Below, one piece after another: positions 25,314 through 33,230 of a DNA stretch of 35,783 nucleotides. The first letter of the stretch is position 1; every line of letters begins with the position of its first letter. Under the pieces are notes generated by a model. It ran no database searches. It worked only from the letters and a program-made list of their open reading frames with translations, and had not been told where the DNA came from. A program made the translations under genes and the position numbers. Origin of the DNA: Flavobacteriales bacterium (lineage in GTDB: Bacteria > Bacteroidota > Bacteroidia > Flavobacteriales_F > PHOS-HE28); contig JAIOIH010000020.1 of NCBI GenBank assembly GCA_019912395.1, positions 1 through 35,783 of the forward strand, given 5' to 3'.

Positions 25314-27077
25314 ATGAACACCATGAACCTGAAACGGAACCTGGGCCTCCTCGCCTGCTCCGCCATCCTGCTCAGCAGCTGCCGGTTCGAACAGAGCAAT
25401 TCCACGGGCTGGAACTACAACGACTCCAAGAACGGCGGCTTTGAAAAAGCGCCGTTCGAGGATCAGGAGACCGGCCCCGGACTCGTACTGGTGGAAGGTG
25501 GACAGTTCACCATGGGCCGCGTGGTGGACGACCTCACCCATGAGTGGAACAACATCCCCCGCACCGTCACCGTCTCCTCCTTCTATATCGACGAGACCGA
25601 AGTGACCAACCTCCACTGGTGCGAATACCTCTACTGGTTGGACCGCGTGTACGGGGCCGACTATCCCGAGATCTACAAGAAGGCCCTGCCGGACACCCTC
25701 GTGTGGCGCAGTAAGCTCGCCTTCATGGAACCCAAGGTGGAATACTACCTCCGCCATCCCGCCTATCGCGACTACCCCGTGGTGGGCGTGAACTGGCTGC
25801 AAGCGAACGATTATTGCGCCTGGCGCGGCGATCGCGTGAACGAGGCCATCCTCATTCGAGAGGGCCTGTTCGAGCACTACCCCAACCAGATCAACGAGGA
25901 CCACTTCACCACCGACAGCTACTTGGCGGGGCAGTATGAGAGCGGCAAGAAAGTGGACGGCGTGCAGGACTTCAACCCCAACCGCGATACCCGCAACGTG
26001 CGCATGGAGGACGGTATCGTCCTGCCCCGCTACCGGCTCCCCACGGAGGCCGAATGGGAATATGCCGCCTACGGGCTGGTGGGCAATACGGTGGATGAGC
26101 GCATCGTGGAACGCCGCGTCTATCCATGGAACGGCCACTTCGTCCGGTACGACAACCGCAAGAAGGGCGGCACCTTCTTCGGGGACTTCCGCGGCAACTT
26201 CATGCGCGGTCGTGGCGACTACATGGGCGTTGCGGGCAGCCTGAACGACAATGCCGACATTACCGCACCGGTGTTCAGCTACTGGCCCAACGATTATGGC
26301 CTGTACAACATGGCGGGAAACGTGAGCGAATGGACCATGGACGTCTACCGCCCCCTCACCTTCGAGGATGCCGACGGCCTGCAGCCCTTCCGAGGAAACG
26401 TCTTCAAGACCAAGGTGCTCAACAGCGACGGTGCCATCGCCGACAAGTACGACAAGGTGATCTACGACATCGAGGGCATCAAGTACTGGCTCACCCAGTT
26501 CCAGGAAAAAATGCAGGGCCGCGCCTCGGAGGATGAGGCCAAGCTGATCGATGACCTGATGGTGAAGATCGAACAGGCGGTGGAACTCAACAACTCCCGC
26601 AAGTCCGATCCGGCCAACCAGCTCGTACAGGACATGGTGGACATGATCAAGGCCCAGGACCTGGAGATCTGCCCCAAGCTGCTCGCCGGCCTCAGCGAGT
26701 ATCAGCAGAGCCAACCCGGTGATGTGAAGGAGCGCAACGTGACGGTGGAGGAGAACATCGACCGCCGCAATTATCGCCAAAGTGACAACATCGACTTTGT
26801 GGACGGCGACCTGGAAAGCAGCATCTACTACGAGCAGGCCGACAAGGAAGGCAATCCGATGTACGACTGGGGCAAGTCCACGCTGATCAACGATCATGCC
26901 CGCGTGTACAAGGGCGCCAGCTGGGCCGATCGCATCTACTGGGCCAACCCCGGCACACGCCGCTACTTGGACGAACGCCAAAGCACAGCCACCATCGGCT
27001 TCCGCTGCGCCATGACGCGCGTGGGCAGCCCAATGGGCCTCGGCGACGATAAGCGAAGGAAGAGCGTGAAGAAGTGA
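25314..27077 (+). CDS. gldJ: Gliding motility lipoprotein GldJ
   Basis: The protein has 587 residues. The N-terminal lipobox LLSSC has the acylated cysteine at position 23, so it is a lipoprotein. The body is a formylglycine-generating-enzyme-like (SUMF1) fold: FTMGRVVDDLTHEWNNIPRTVTVSSFYIDETEVTN, VVGVNWLQANDYCAWRGDRV, RLPTEAEWEYAA, MAGNVSEWTMD and, at the end, GFRCAMTRVG. A long insertion with charged helices sits between the last two motifs, as in GldJ. GldJ is needed for gliding and for type IX secretion in Flavobacterium. An ATG at 25323 is an alternative start. A strong terminator follows. Confidence 0.95.
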   Translation: MNTMNLKRNLGLLACSAILLSSCRFEQSNSTGWNYNDSKNGGFEKAPFEDQETGPGLVLVEGGQFTMGRVVDDLTHEWNNIPRTVTVSSFYIDETEVTNLHWCEYLYWLDRVYGADYPEIYKKALPDTLVWRSKLAFMEPKVEYYLRHPAYRDYPVVGVNWLQANDYCAWRGDRVNEAILIREGLFEHYPNQINEDHFTTDSYLAGQYESGKKVDGVQDFNPNRDTRNVRMEDGIVLPRYRLPTEAEWEYAAYGLVGNTVDERIVERRVYPWNGHFVRYDNRKKGGTFFGDFRGNFMRGRGDYMGVAGSLNDNADITAPVFSYWPNDYGLYNMAGNVSEWTMDVYRPLTFEDADGLQPFRGNVFKTKVLNSDGAIADKYDKVIYDIEGIKYWLTQFQEKMQGRASEDEAKLIDDLMVKIEQAVELNNSRKSDPANQLVQDMVDMIKAQDLEICPKLLAGLSEYQQSQPGDVKERNVTVEENIDRRNYRQSDNIDFVDGDLESSIYYEQADKEGNPMYDWGKSTLINDHARVYKGASWADRIYWANPGTRRYLDERQSTATIGFRCAMTRVGSPMGLGDDKRRKSVKK

Positions 27078-27097
27078 TCCTCCATTCGATCCCGAAG

Positions 27098-27134
27098 GGC
27101 CCCGCAGCATGAACACTGTCGGGGCCTTTTCTTT
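27098..27134 (+). terminator. Rho-independent terminator after gldJ
   Basis: GGCCCCG (27098-27104) pairs with CGGGGCC (27120-27126) and is followed directly by TTTTCTTT. It ends the porP-gldJ transcript 20 bases after the stop codon. Confidence 0.85.
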
Positions 27135-27211
27135 GTGCCCTGTTGTTGGTTGTCAGGACGGGGCATCCCTGGATCATGGACTTCCGACTCCCGGACTCCC
27201 GACCTCAACCC

Positions 27212-28498
27212 ATGCTCCACTCCCTCTTCATCTCCTCCGTCGGCATCTGCACCGATACCCGCAAGCCCTTGCCCGGAGGGATCTTCTTCGCGCTGAGCGG
27301 TCCGAACTTCAATGCCAATGCCTTTGCCGCCAAGGCCCTGGAACAGGGATGCACCCATGCCGTGGTGGACGATGCCGCTGTCGTAGGGGACGAGCGCTAC
27401 GTGCTGGTACCTGACACTTTGAAAGCACTGCAGGAGCTGGCCCTGGAACACCGCCGCACACTGGACATCCCCGTGATCGCCATCACCGGCACCAACGGGA
27501 AGACCACGACCAAGGAGTTGGTGCACGCGGTGCTCAGCGCCAACCGGAAGACACTGGCCACGGAAGGGAACCTCAACAACCACATCGGTGTGCCCCTCAC
27601 CTTGCTGAAGCTGAAACCGGAGCACCGCATCGCCATCATCGAAATGGGCGCGAGCAAGCGCGGTGACATCGCCGAGCTCTGCGCGATCGCCGAGCCCACG
27701 CACGGACTGATCACCAACATCGGAAAGGCACATCTGGAAGGCTTCGGATCCCTGGAAGGCGTGGTGCGCACCAAGACCGAGCTGTACAACTGGCTGCGCA
27801 CCCACGGCGGCATCGCCTTCGTACACGGCGACGACCCGCTCCTGATGGCCGAAAGCGAGGACCTTGACCGCGTGACCTACGGCATCGGGCCGCATTGCGA
27901 TGTGCGCGGAGCGGCGGAAGAAGGCGAAAGCCACTACATGAACTTCATGTTCGAGGATGTGCAACGCGAAGGCCGCTGGCACGGTGAAACACAGCTCGTG
28001 GGCGAATACAACCTGCCCAACGCCATGGCTGCCGTGGCCATCGGTCGCCACTTCGATGTGGACGACAAGGCCATCATCAACGCCATCGGTGAGTACGTCC
28101 CGGCCAACAGCCGCTCGCAACTGAAGGACACCGGCCGCAATGAGCTGGTGCTGGATGCGTACAACGCCAACCCCACCAGCATGGCAGCGGCCTTGGAGAA
28201 CTTCAAGAACCTGCGCAGCAACCGGAAAAAGCTGGCCATCCTCGGCGACATGCGGGAGCTCGGAGCCACCAGCTTGGCGGAGCACGAGGCCATCGTACAC
28301 CTCATTAAAAAGCTCGGGCTGGATGCGATCCTCGTGGGGTCGGAGTTCCTGAAGGCTGCACCGGAGGTGACCTTAAGGCGTTTTGTGGACGTGGCAGCAG
28401 CCGTGGAGGCACTGAAGGCCGCAAAGCCTACTGGCCTGTTGGTCCTGGTGAAGGGCTCACGTGGCGTGAAGCTGGAAGAGGTGGTGGCGGTGCTGTAG
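27212..28498 (+). CDS. murF: UDP-N-acetylmuramoyl-tripeptide--D-alanyl-D-alanine ligase
   Basis: The ATG at 27212 (MLHSLFISSVGICTDTRK) gives 428 residues and matches the usual Bacteroidota MurF start; earlier TTG and ATG starts add a non-homologous stretch near the terminator. The ATP-binding loop is GTNGKTTTK from residue 93. GNLNNHIGVPLTLL, EMGASKRGDIAEL and the C-terminal domain motif VLDAYNANPTSM, followed by ILGDMREL, are all present. The enzyme adds D-Ala-D-Ala to the UDP-MurNAc-tripeptide in the cytoplasm. It is the last ordinary chromosomal gene before the mobile region. Confidence 0.96.
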   Translation: MLHSLFISSVGICTDTRKPLPGGIFFALSGPNFNANAFAAKALEQGCTHAVVDDAAVVGDERYVLVPDTLKALQELALEHRRTLDIPVIAITGTNGKTTTKELVHAVLSANRKTLATEGNLNNHIGVPLTLLKLKPEHRIAIIEMGASKRGDIAELCAIAEPTHGLITNIGKAHLEGFGSLEGVVRTKTELYNWLRTHGGIAFVHGDDPLLMAESEDLDRVTYGIGPHCDVRGAAEEGESHYMNFMFEDVQREGRWHGETQLVGEYNLPNAMAAVAIGRHFDVDDKAIINAIGEYVPANSRSQLKDTGRNELVLDAYNANPTSMAAALENFKNLRSNRKKLAILGDMRELGATSLAEHEAIVHLIKKLGLDAILVGSEFLKAAPEVTLRRFVDVAAAVEALKAAKPTGLLVLVKGSRGVKLEEVVAVL

Positions 28499-28825
28499 GC
28501 ATTCCGCTGGATACATTTCCTCCCTTCGGAAAAGGAGAGAACTGGAGAGGGCTGGTTCATGCAACCACCCAACTCCTTCCCCATTGCTCCGATCAAGCTG
28601 CGACTGTGTATCTTGATCGCACCATGCCCGACGAAAAGTCCGTCGATCGGAAAACCGTGAACCTGGAAGCGTTTACTCGCGCAGGGTCTCCGCCTCGGGA
28701 CCCTGCGCCTTCCTTCAATACTCGCGCAGATTCCGCCTCGGGACCATGCGCCCCTTCAATACTCGCGCAGATTCCGCCTCGGAACCCTGCGCCTCCCCTT
28801 TCTTTACCGTATTAACCAGCTCGAA
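28499..28825. repeat. Intergenic region with three tandem REP-like units
   Basis: This 327-base stretch has no convincing gene. A hairpin near 28519-28538 (CTCCCTT..AAAAGGAG) may end the murF transcript. From 28674 three units of 45, 41 and about 41 bases follow each other, each beginning TACTCGCGCAG and containing CCGCCTCGG. The first unit holds a perfect stem, GCAGGGTC with GACCCTGC. The short ATG frame at 28624 (MPDEKSVDRKTVNLEAF) runs into the repeats and could be the 5' end of a gene cut by the insertion, but it is too short to identify. Confidence 0.7.
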
Positions 28826-29392
28826 ATGGCCGTACGCACTCGCCAACGCACTGACGGTGCCACCTTCTACTGCACCTTTACCTGTTGGCAGTGGCTACCC
28901 CTCATTGAGCGAACGGCCACACACGACCATATGTACAACTGGATGCATTGGGCCCATGCCAAAGGCTTCCGCATTTTCGGATATGTCATCATGCCCAACC
29001 ACGTCCATCTGGTCATACATGCACCCGAAGGGATGTCCATCAACAGGCTTCTGGCCAACGCGAAGAGATTCCTTGCTTATGAGATCCGCGACAGGCTGAT
29101 CCGGCAAGGTGAACTCGCTCTGCTCGAAATGCTGAAGGCCGCTGTGCGCCCTTGCGATGCGGCTCGCGGCCAAGAATACCGGGTATTCATGCCCTCGTCC
29201 GATATCCGCGAATGCTTTGATGAAGTCATGCTCCTACAGAAGCTGGACTACATCCACACCAACCCGGCAAAGGGGAAGTGGATGCTTGCGGAGAACTATC
29301 TGGACTATCCGCATTCCAGTGCGGGCTTTTATGAGCGGGGTGACCCCACTACGGCACCGGTTGTGCATTACCAAATGGAGTTGCGTACATGA
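28826..29392 (+). CDS. REP-associated tyrosine transposase (RAYT, Y1 family)
   Basis: The protein has 188 residues. The HUH-type signature is MPNHVHL (His59, His61), preceded by FGYVI. The candidate nucleophile is Tyr142 in [16 protein letters not shown], followed by the family motif [13 protein letters not shown]1 transposases of this type cut single-stranded DNA at REP hairpins. REP units stand in direct array upstream (28674-28800) and one inverted copy stands downstream (29411-29445), which together look like a complete REPtron. It has GC content close to the host, unlike the cassettes that follow. It appears to separate the downstream recombinase stub from its missing 5' part. Confidence 0.92.
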   Translation: MAVRTRQRTDGATFYCTFTCWQWLPLIERTATHDHMYNWMHWAHAKGFRIFGYVIMPNHVHLVIHAPEGMSINRLLANAKRFLAYEIRDRLIRQGELALLEMLKAAVRPCDAARGQEYRVFMPSSDIRECFDEVMLLQKLDYIHTNPAKGKWMLAENYLDYPHSSAGFYERGDPTTAPVVHYQMELRT

Positions 29393-29410
29393 GCCACGAG
29401 GGAGCACAGG

Positions 29411-29445
29411 CCGCAGGGTCCCGAGGCGGAGACCCTGCGGGAGTA
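29411..29445 (-). repeat. Inverted REP-like unit downstream of the RAYT gene
   Basis: The reverse complement matches the first upstream unit (28674-28708) in 33 of 35 positions, and the central 26 bases are identical. The stem is GCAGGGTC with GACCCTGC. Opposite orientation on the two sides of the RAYT gene is the arrangement expected of a REPtron. Confidence 0.8.
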
Positions 29446-29663
29446 TAAAAGCAGCGCTCTCCAAGTCGGGCATCACCAAACCGGCCACGATGCATACCTT
29501 GCGTCATTCATTCGCCACCCATCTGTTGGAACAAGGCACCGACCTTCGCTACATCCAAGCATTACTGGGGCACGCTTCCAGCAAAACCACTGAGATCTAC
29601 ACACATGTCAGCACGAAGGCCTTGGGCAAGATCCGCAGCCCTTTGGAGGACTTGGACCTGTGA
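29442..29663 (+). pseudogene. Tyrosine recombinase, C-terminal stub (integron-integrase- or Xer-like)
   Basis: About 70 residues remain. They carry the C-terminal catalytic boxes: [15 protein letters not shown] (the HxxR box), [16 protein letters not shown] (the third catalytic His and the Tyr nucleophile) and a tail [12 protein letters not shown]. The N-terminal DNA-binding domain and the first catalytic Arg are missing; the coding sequence starts directly at the edge of the REP unit. The 3' end faces the cassette array that starts about 70 bases downstream. The IntI-specific insert would lie in the lost part, so IntI and Xer-type enzymes cannot be told apart here. The missing part is not seen upstream. 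Confidence 0.85.
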
Positions 29664-29670
29664 CGGCCTA

Positions 29671-29689
29671 TTGGGCTTTACATGCCCAA
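29671..29689 (+). terminator. Short hairpin after the recombinase stub
   Basis: TTGGGC (29671-29676) pairs with GCCCAA (29684-29689) around a seven-base loop, eight bases after the stop. No T-tract follows. Confidence 0.35.
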
Positions 29690-29732
29690 ATGGTGCAATA
29701 GAACCAACTCCAAGCACAAACCAAGTCCAGAA

Positions 29733-29786
29733 ATAAACACTATTATGGGTACAACCGACTAGTTGGCAGCAAGCATAACGGACACC
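29733..29786. repeat. attC-like imperfect palindrome, site 1
   Basis: The left arm AACACTATTATGGGTACAAC is followed within six bases by the right arm GTTGGCAGCAAGCATAACGG and then ACA. The arms are partly complementary (TTATG..AAC against GTT..CATAA). The left arm shares AACACT and GTACAAC with site 3; the right arm shares GTT..GC.A...AACGNACA with site 3. The site ends 18 bases before the first cassette gene. It could instead be the primary (attI-like) site beside the recombinase. Confidence 0.55.
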
Positions 29787-29804
29787 ACAACAAGACATTG
29801 AACT

Positions 29805-31340
29805 ATGAAAATTAAGACGATAAAAATTAAAAATTTCAGGAGTTACAAAGACGAAGTAGAAATCGAATTTGGTGACTTAACGGCATTTGTTGGAAAAAAT
29901 GATATTGGTAAATCAACAGTATTAGAAGCGTTAGACATTTTCTTCAACGACAGCAAAGGAGTTATCAAACTTGACAAAGACGATGTAAATAAACAAGCAC
30001 TCGCAGAAGGAGACACAGAAACGGTTATATCCGTTTGTTTTGAAGAGTTGCCGACCAGTATTGTAATTGACAGCACAAATCAAACTACACTTCAAGACGA
30101 ATACCTTTTAAACTCAAACAATCAACTTGAAATCATTAAAAAGTATTCAAACGGTGGTAAAGAAAAAGTCTTTGTAAAAGCAAACCATCCGACAAGTAAC
30201 AATTGCAAAGACCTTTTACAAAAGAAAAATACTGAACTTCAAAAAATCATAAAAGACCACACTGTTACGTGTAGCAATCAGACAATAAACGCAGTGATGA
30301 GAACTGCTATTTGGCAACATTTTAGTTCAGACCTTCAATTGCAAGAAATTGAAATTGATGTTACAAAAGGTGATACTAAATCAATTTGGGATAAACTTCA
30401 AGCATATCTACCTCTCTACTCTTTATTCCAATCTGACAGAAAAAATAGTGACGGAGACGATGAAGTTCAAGACCCACTAAAAGAAGCAGTTAAACAAATT
30501 CTAAATGATGCTGCACTTAAAGCAAAGTTTGACGAAATAGCAACAGAAGTAAAAACCAAATTGCAGGACGTTGCTTCAAGGACATTAGCAAAAATTCAGG
30601 AGATGAACCCTGAAATTGCGAGTAGCTTAAATCCTGTAATTCCAGCAACAGACAGTTTGAAGTGGACAGACGTTTTCAAAAGTGTTTCAATTGCCGGTGA
30701 CGAAAACATACCAATAAACAAAAGGGGTAGCGGAGTAAAAAGACTTATCCTTTTAAACTTTTTCAGAGCAGAAGCTGAAAGAAGAAAATTAGCTGAAAAC
30801 ATTCCAAGCATCATTTACGCTGTTGAAGAACCTGAAACATCACAACACACCGAACACCAAAAGAAACTTATAAAAGCATTTTTAGACTTATCGAACACAC
30901 CAAACACACAAGTAATAATTACTACTCATAGTGCTGCATTGGTAAAAGAGTTAGAGTTTCAGCATTTACGACTTGTAAAATCAGACAACTCAACCAAAAC
31001 CATTGAAAAGGTATTACCCAACCGACTTCCATACCCATCTTTGAATGAAGTAAATTTTCTTGCGTTTTCAGAGATTACAGAAGAATATCATAACGAGTTA
31101 TATGGTTTTATTGAGTTAGAAGGTGAAATGACAAACTACAGAAATGGAAAACCGACAATGCCATACAACAAACTAAAGAAAGACGGTGTAACAATAATTA
31201 ATGAAAATGTTGTGCTGACTGACTACATAAGACATCAAATTCATCACCCTGAAAACACACACAATACAAGATATACATTTCAACAGCTAAAGGACTCAGT
31301 GGACTTAATGAGAAACTTTATACAAACCTTGACACCGTGA
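29805..31340 (+). CDS. OLD/ABC-type ATPase with C-terminal HEPN-like motif
   Basis: The protein has 511 residues and is AT-rich, unlike the chromosomal genes before it. The RecF/SMC-like N-terminus (IKIKNFRSYKDEVEIEFGDLTAFVG in two parts) has Walker A GKNDIGKST at 30-38. The signature loop is RGSGVKR at 307-313, Walker B is YAVEEPE at 338-344, and the H-loop is THS with His375. The region between is short and lacks a long coiled coil. No TOPRIM motif follows. Instead the C-terminus holds RHQIHH (Arg476 to His481), an R-x4-H motif with a polar residue after Arg, as in HEPN ribonucleases. ATPase plus HEPN is the plan of anticodon nucleases such as PrrC and RloC, so a phage-triggered RNase is possible. 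This is inference from motifs. Confidence 0.75.
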   Translation: MKIKTIKIKNFRSYKDEVEIEFGDLTAFVGKNDIGKSTVLEALDIFFNDSKGVIKLDKDDVNKQALAEGDTETVISVCFEELPTSIVIDSTNQTTLQDEYLLNSNNQLEIIKKYSNGGKEKVFVKANHPTSNNCKDLLQKKNTELQKIIKDHTVTCSNQTINAVMRTAIWQHFSSDLQLQEIEIDVTKGDTKSIWDKLQAYLPLYSLFQSDRKNSDGDDEVQDPLKEAVKQILNDAALKAKFDEIATEVKTKLQDVASRTLAKIQEMNPEIASSLNPVIPATDSLKWTDVFKSVSIAGDENIPINKRGSGVKRLILLNFFRAEAERRKLAENIPSIIYAVEEPETSQHTEHQKKLIKAFLDLSNTPNTQVIITTHSAALVKELEFQHLRLVKSDNSTKTIEKVLPNRLPYPSLNEVNFLAFSEITEEYHNELYGFIELEGEMTNYRNGKPTMPYNKLKKDGVTIINENVVLTDYIRHQIHHPENTHNTRYTFQQLKDSVDLMRNFIQTLTP

Positions 31341-31355
31341 GAATGCCAGCTGCCA
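31339..31355. repeat. attC-like site 2, left arm (interrupted by the intron)
   Basis: GAGAATGCCAGCTGCCA starts in the stop codon of the ATPase gene. Joined to 33231 it continues ACAGGCGTTTGGC. The reverse complement of the right arm begins GAGAATATTGCGTACAACG and goes on to TTTTGGC, so both ends of the palindrome match. The intron sits inside this arm. Confidence 0.6.
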
Positions 31356-31439
31356 ATCGAGTAGGCGGCCCCGCCGCTAAATAGCGACGGGGTGCGCCTC
31401 TCACACCACTGTACGTACGGGCCTCGTATACAGCGGTTC
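31356..31439 (-). ncRNA. Intron domains V and VI
   Basis: Domain V lies at about 31404-31439 (minus strand GAACCGCTGTATACG paired with CGTACAGTGGTG) and overlaps the end of the maturase frame, which stops at the TGA within GTGGTGTGAGAGG. Domain VI is the hairpin at 31356-31401, with a GGCG/CGCC base, a CCCCG/CGGGG middle and a TATTTA loop. Confidence 0.85.
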
Positions 31440-32726
31440 GTTGAGATGTGGAGCGACTTTCCGGTAGTGAGAGAGCATGGCTTCGTAGCCGCGTTTGGCC
31501 AAGCGGGACAGGGTGATCGTGGAGTTCAGGATGGGACTTTGGGCGATGGCCCAGCCACCTTTGCGCGTTCGGCTCCAAGCATAGGCATGCTGCTGGTCAA
31601 CTCCCAAGCGGATCAGGTTCTTCCGTTTCCGTTCGGGCTTCTTCCAGTCCTTCCAGATGCAGTACCGCAAGCGGTTGCGCACCCAACCGTCCACATCGCG
31701 CAGTTTGCCCCACATACTTGCCATACGGAAGTAGTTGAGCCAGCCTCGTTGCACGCGCTTCAGGCGTCTGATGCGCTCGGCAAGCGGTAGCGGAGCGGTC
31801 TTGCGCGTAATGGCCTTCACCTTACGCTTCAACGTTTGCCACCCTTGGGCACCCACCACCAGTTGGTATTGCCCTTTCACACCCTTCTCATACGTAGGGA
31901 CGAACCCGTAGCCCAGCAGCTCGAACTGCACGGGTTTCCGGATGCCGCTCTTCGCACGGTTGATGGGCAGCTTCAACCGGTCCCGAAGGAACAGGTAGAT
32001 GCTATTGCCGATCTTCCGCGCTTGGCTCTTGTACTTCAGATAAATACTGAAGTCGTCCGCGTAGCGCACGTAGCGCAGCCCTTGCCGTTCCAGTTCACGG
32101 TCCAATTCGTGGAGCATGATGTTGGACAGCAGTGGGCTGAGCGGGCTGCCCTGCGGCACGCCTTTGCGTCGCTTCACCAGCTTCCCATCCACTTGGATAG
32201 GCGCACGGAGCCAGCGGCGTATCAGGAGCATCGTCAGGGGGCATTTCACCTTGCGATACAGTAGTTGCAGCAGTACACCATGATCCACTTCATCGAAGAA
32301 GCTTTTCAGATCGATATCAACGATGTGCTGATACCCTTCATTGATGTTTCGCTGCGCGCGCTGCACCGCCTGGTGGGCGCTCCGTCCGGGGCGGAAGCCA
32401 TAGCTGTGGGCCTTGAACTCCACCTCGAACAGGGGCATGACCACTTGGTGTACCGCCTGTTGCAGCAAGCGATCGGTAACCGTGGGGATACCCAGCAGGC
32501 GGGTACCCCCTTTGCTCTTGGGTATCGCTACCCCCAGAATAGCTTGCGGTAGGTAACTCCCCGCGCATACCGCCGTGGCCAGTCCTTCGCCATGCACCCT
32601 GAGGTGATCGGCAAGGGAACGTACGCCAAGCCCGTCCACTCCAGCGGCGCCCTTGTTGGACACCACCTGCTGACAGGCCGCCAGCATATTGCGTTTTGTT
32701 ACGATCCGTTCGACCATTCTGTTCAC
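31401..32726 (-). CDS. ltrA: Group II intron reverse transcriptase/maturase
   Basis: The protein has 441 residues and is intact. The RT blocks are in order: NKGAAGVDG, PTVTDRLLQQAV, SYGFRPGRSAHQAV, VDIDLKSFFDEVDH (catalytic Asp at 137-139), GVPQGSPLSPLLSN and RYADDFSIY (YADD at 222-225). The maturase X domain follows (RIRRLKRVQRGWLNYFRMASMWGKL in two parts). There is no C-terminal endonuclease domain, as expected for class C. The last codons read through domain V (NEPLYTRPVRTVV). It would help the intron splice and copy it into new sites. GC content resembles the chromosome, not the AT-rich cassettes around it. Confidence 0.96.
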   Translation of the reverse strand: MNRMVERIVTKRNMLAACQQVVSNKGAAGVDGLGVRSLADHLRVHGEGLATAVCAGSYLPQAILGVAIPKSKGGTRLLGIPTVTDRLLQQAVHQVVMPLFEVEFKAHSYGFRPGRSAHQAVQRAQRNINEGYQHIVDIDLKSFFDEVDHGVLLQLLYRKVKCPLTMLLIRRWLRAPIQVDGKLVKRRKGVPQGSPLSPLLSNIMLHELDRELERQGLRYVRYADDFSIYLKYKSQARKIGNSIYLFLRDRLKLPINRAKSGIRKPVQFELLGYGFVPTYEKGVKGQYQLVVGAQGWQTLKRKVKAITRKTAPLPLAERIRRLKRVQRGWLNYFRMASMWGKLRDVDGWVRNRLRYCIWKDWKKPERKRKNLIRLGVDQQHAYAWSRTRKGGWAIAQSPILNSTITLSRLAKRGYEAMLSHYRKVAPHLNEPLYTRPVRTVV

Positions 32727-33230
32727 TCCTTCTTTCCTTCCCTGTTCCGCCTATCGTGGGCTTCCCCACCTTGCGGCAGGCGATCCCAACGGCATTTGGA
32801 ACACCTCAACGTTCGGTCCTTCATGGGCTTGTGAGACCTCCGCCTTTATCCTCGCGGTGACGGCTCGTTTCCACCCACTACTACGACCTCTGCTGACCTC
32901 TCCACTAAGCCACACGTGGCCATGGAGATCTCCCCGGGTAAGGGCCATATCCTTCGGTCCATCGCCGCCGCATCTACCGCCCTGGGTTTGTTGCCTGCGG
33001 GCTTTGCTGCGTTGTGCCAGCTTACCCACCCGGGGCGGCCTCCGTATGCGGTTCCTGTTCGTCGGTACGGACCTTTGCAGTCGCGCTTCCTTCAGTGCAG
33101 GGGTCGCCCCCTACCACCTTGCGCCTTGCTGACCGGCTTCGACAACTCGCCGGTAAGGGACTTGCACCCTCTGGATATTCAAAGAACGATGTTACCTTGC
33201 GGTAGACTTCTTGACCCATGCTGGGCACAC
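32727..33230 (-). ncRNA. Intron 5' region, ribozyme domains I to IV
   Basis: This 504-base stretch before the maturase start has no gene of its own. It starts with the conserved 5' end of the intron and contains AGAGGGTGCAAGTCCCTTAC and TTACCCGGGGAGATCTCC, both matching conserved domain I-III segments I know from class C introns. The plus-strand reading frame that crosses it is incidental. Confidence 0.8.

Larger units (their letters stand above)
31356..33230 (-). mobile_element. Group II intron, class C (IIC-attC type), complete
   Basis: On the minus strand the element starts GTGTGCCCAGCATGGGTC, the same 5' end as the well-studied Oceanobacillus class C intron apart from one or two bases. 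It ends with GAACCGC...GTACGTACAGTGG (domain V), a long GC-rich domain VI hairpin and CCTACTCGAT, an AY terminus. The length is 1875 bases, with the maturase gene at 31401-32726. Class C introns insert after hairpins, and one lineage inserts in the bottom strand of integron attC sites. Here the 5' exon ends CTGT and the 3' exon starts T, near the TTGT/T target known for that lineage. The intron is antisense to the cassettes and interrupts the left arm of a palindrome. Boundaries are set from conserved ends. Confidence 0.92.

Noticed and set aside
25014-27116. 700-codon minus-strand open frame opposite the porP-like gene and gldJ
   Set aside because: Same shadow effect; the plus-strand genes have lipobox, family motifs and a terminator, and the minus frame has none.
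26963-28300. 445-codon minus-strand frame opposite gldJ and murF
   Set aside because: It crosses the gldJ terminator and overlaps murF; no recognisable protein.
28674-28800. Possible CRISPR array
   Set aside because: The three units are contiguous degenerate hairpin repeats without unique spacers, and no cas gene is present.
28606-28815. Small plus-strand frame over the REP units
   Set aside because: Most of it translates the repeats; only the first 17 codons are non-repetitive and too short to call a gene.
29157-29441. In-frame upstream extension of the recombinase stub
   Set aside because: It overlaps the RAYT gene in another frame and the inverted REP unit; no recombinase residues are visible before about 29448.
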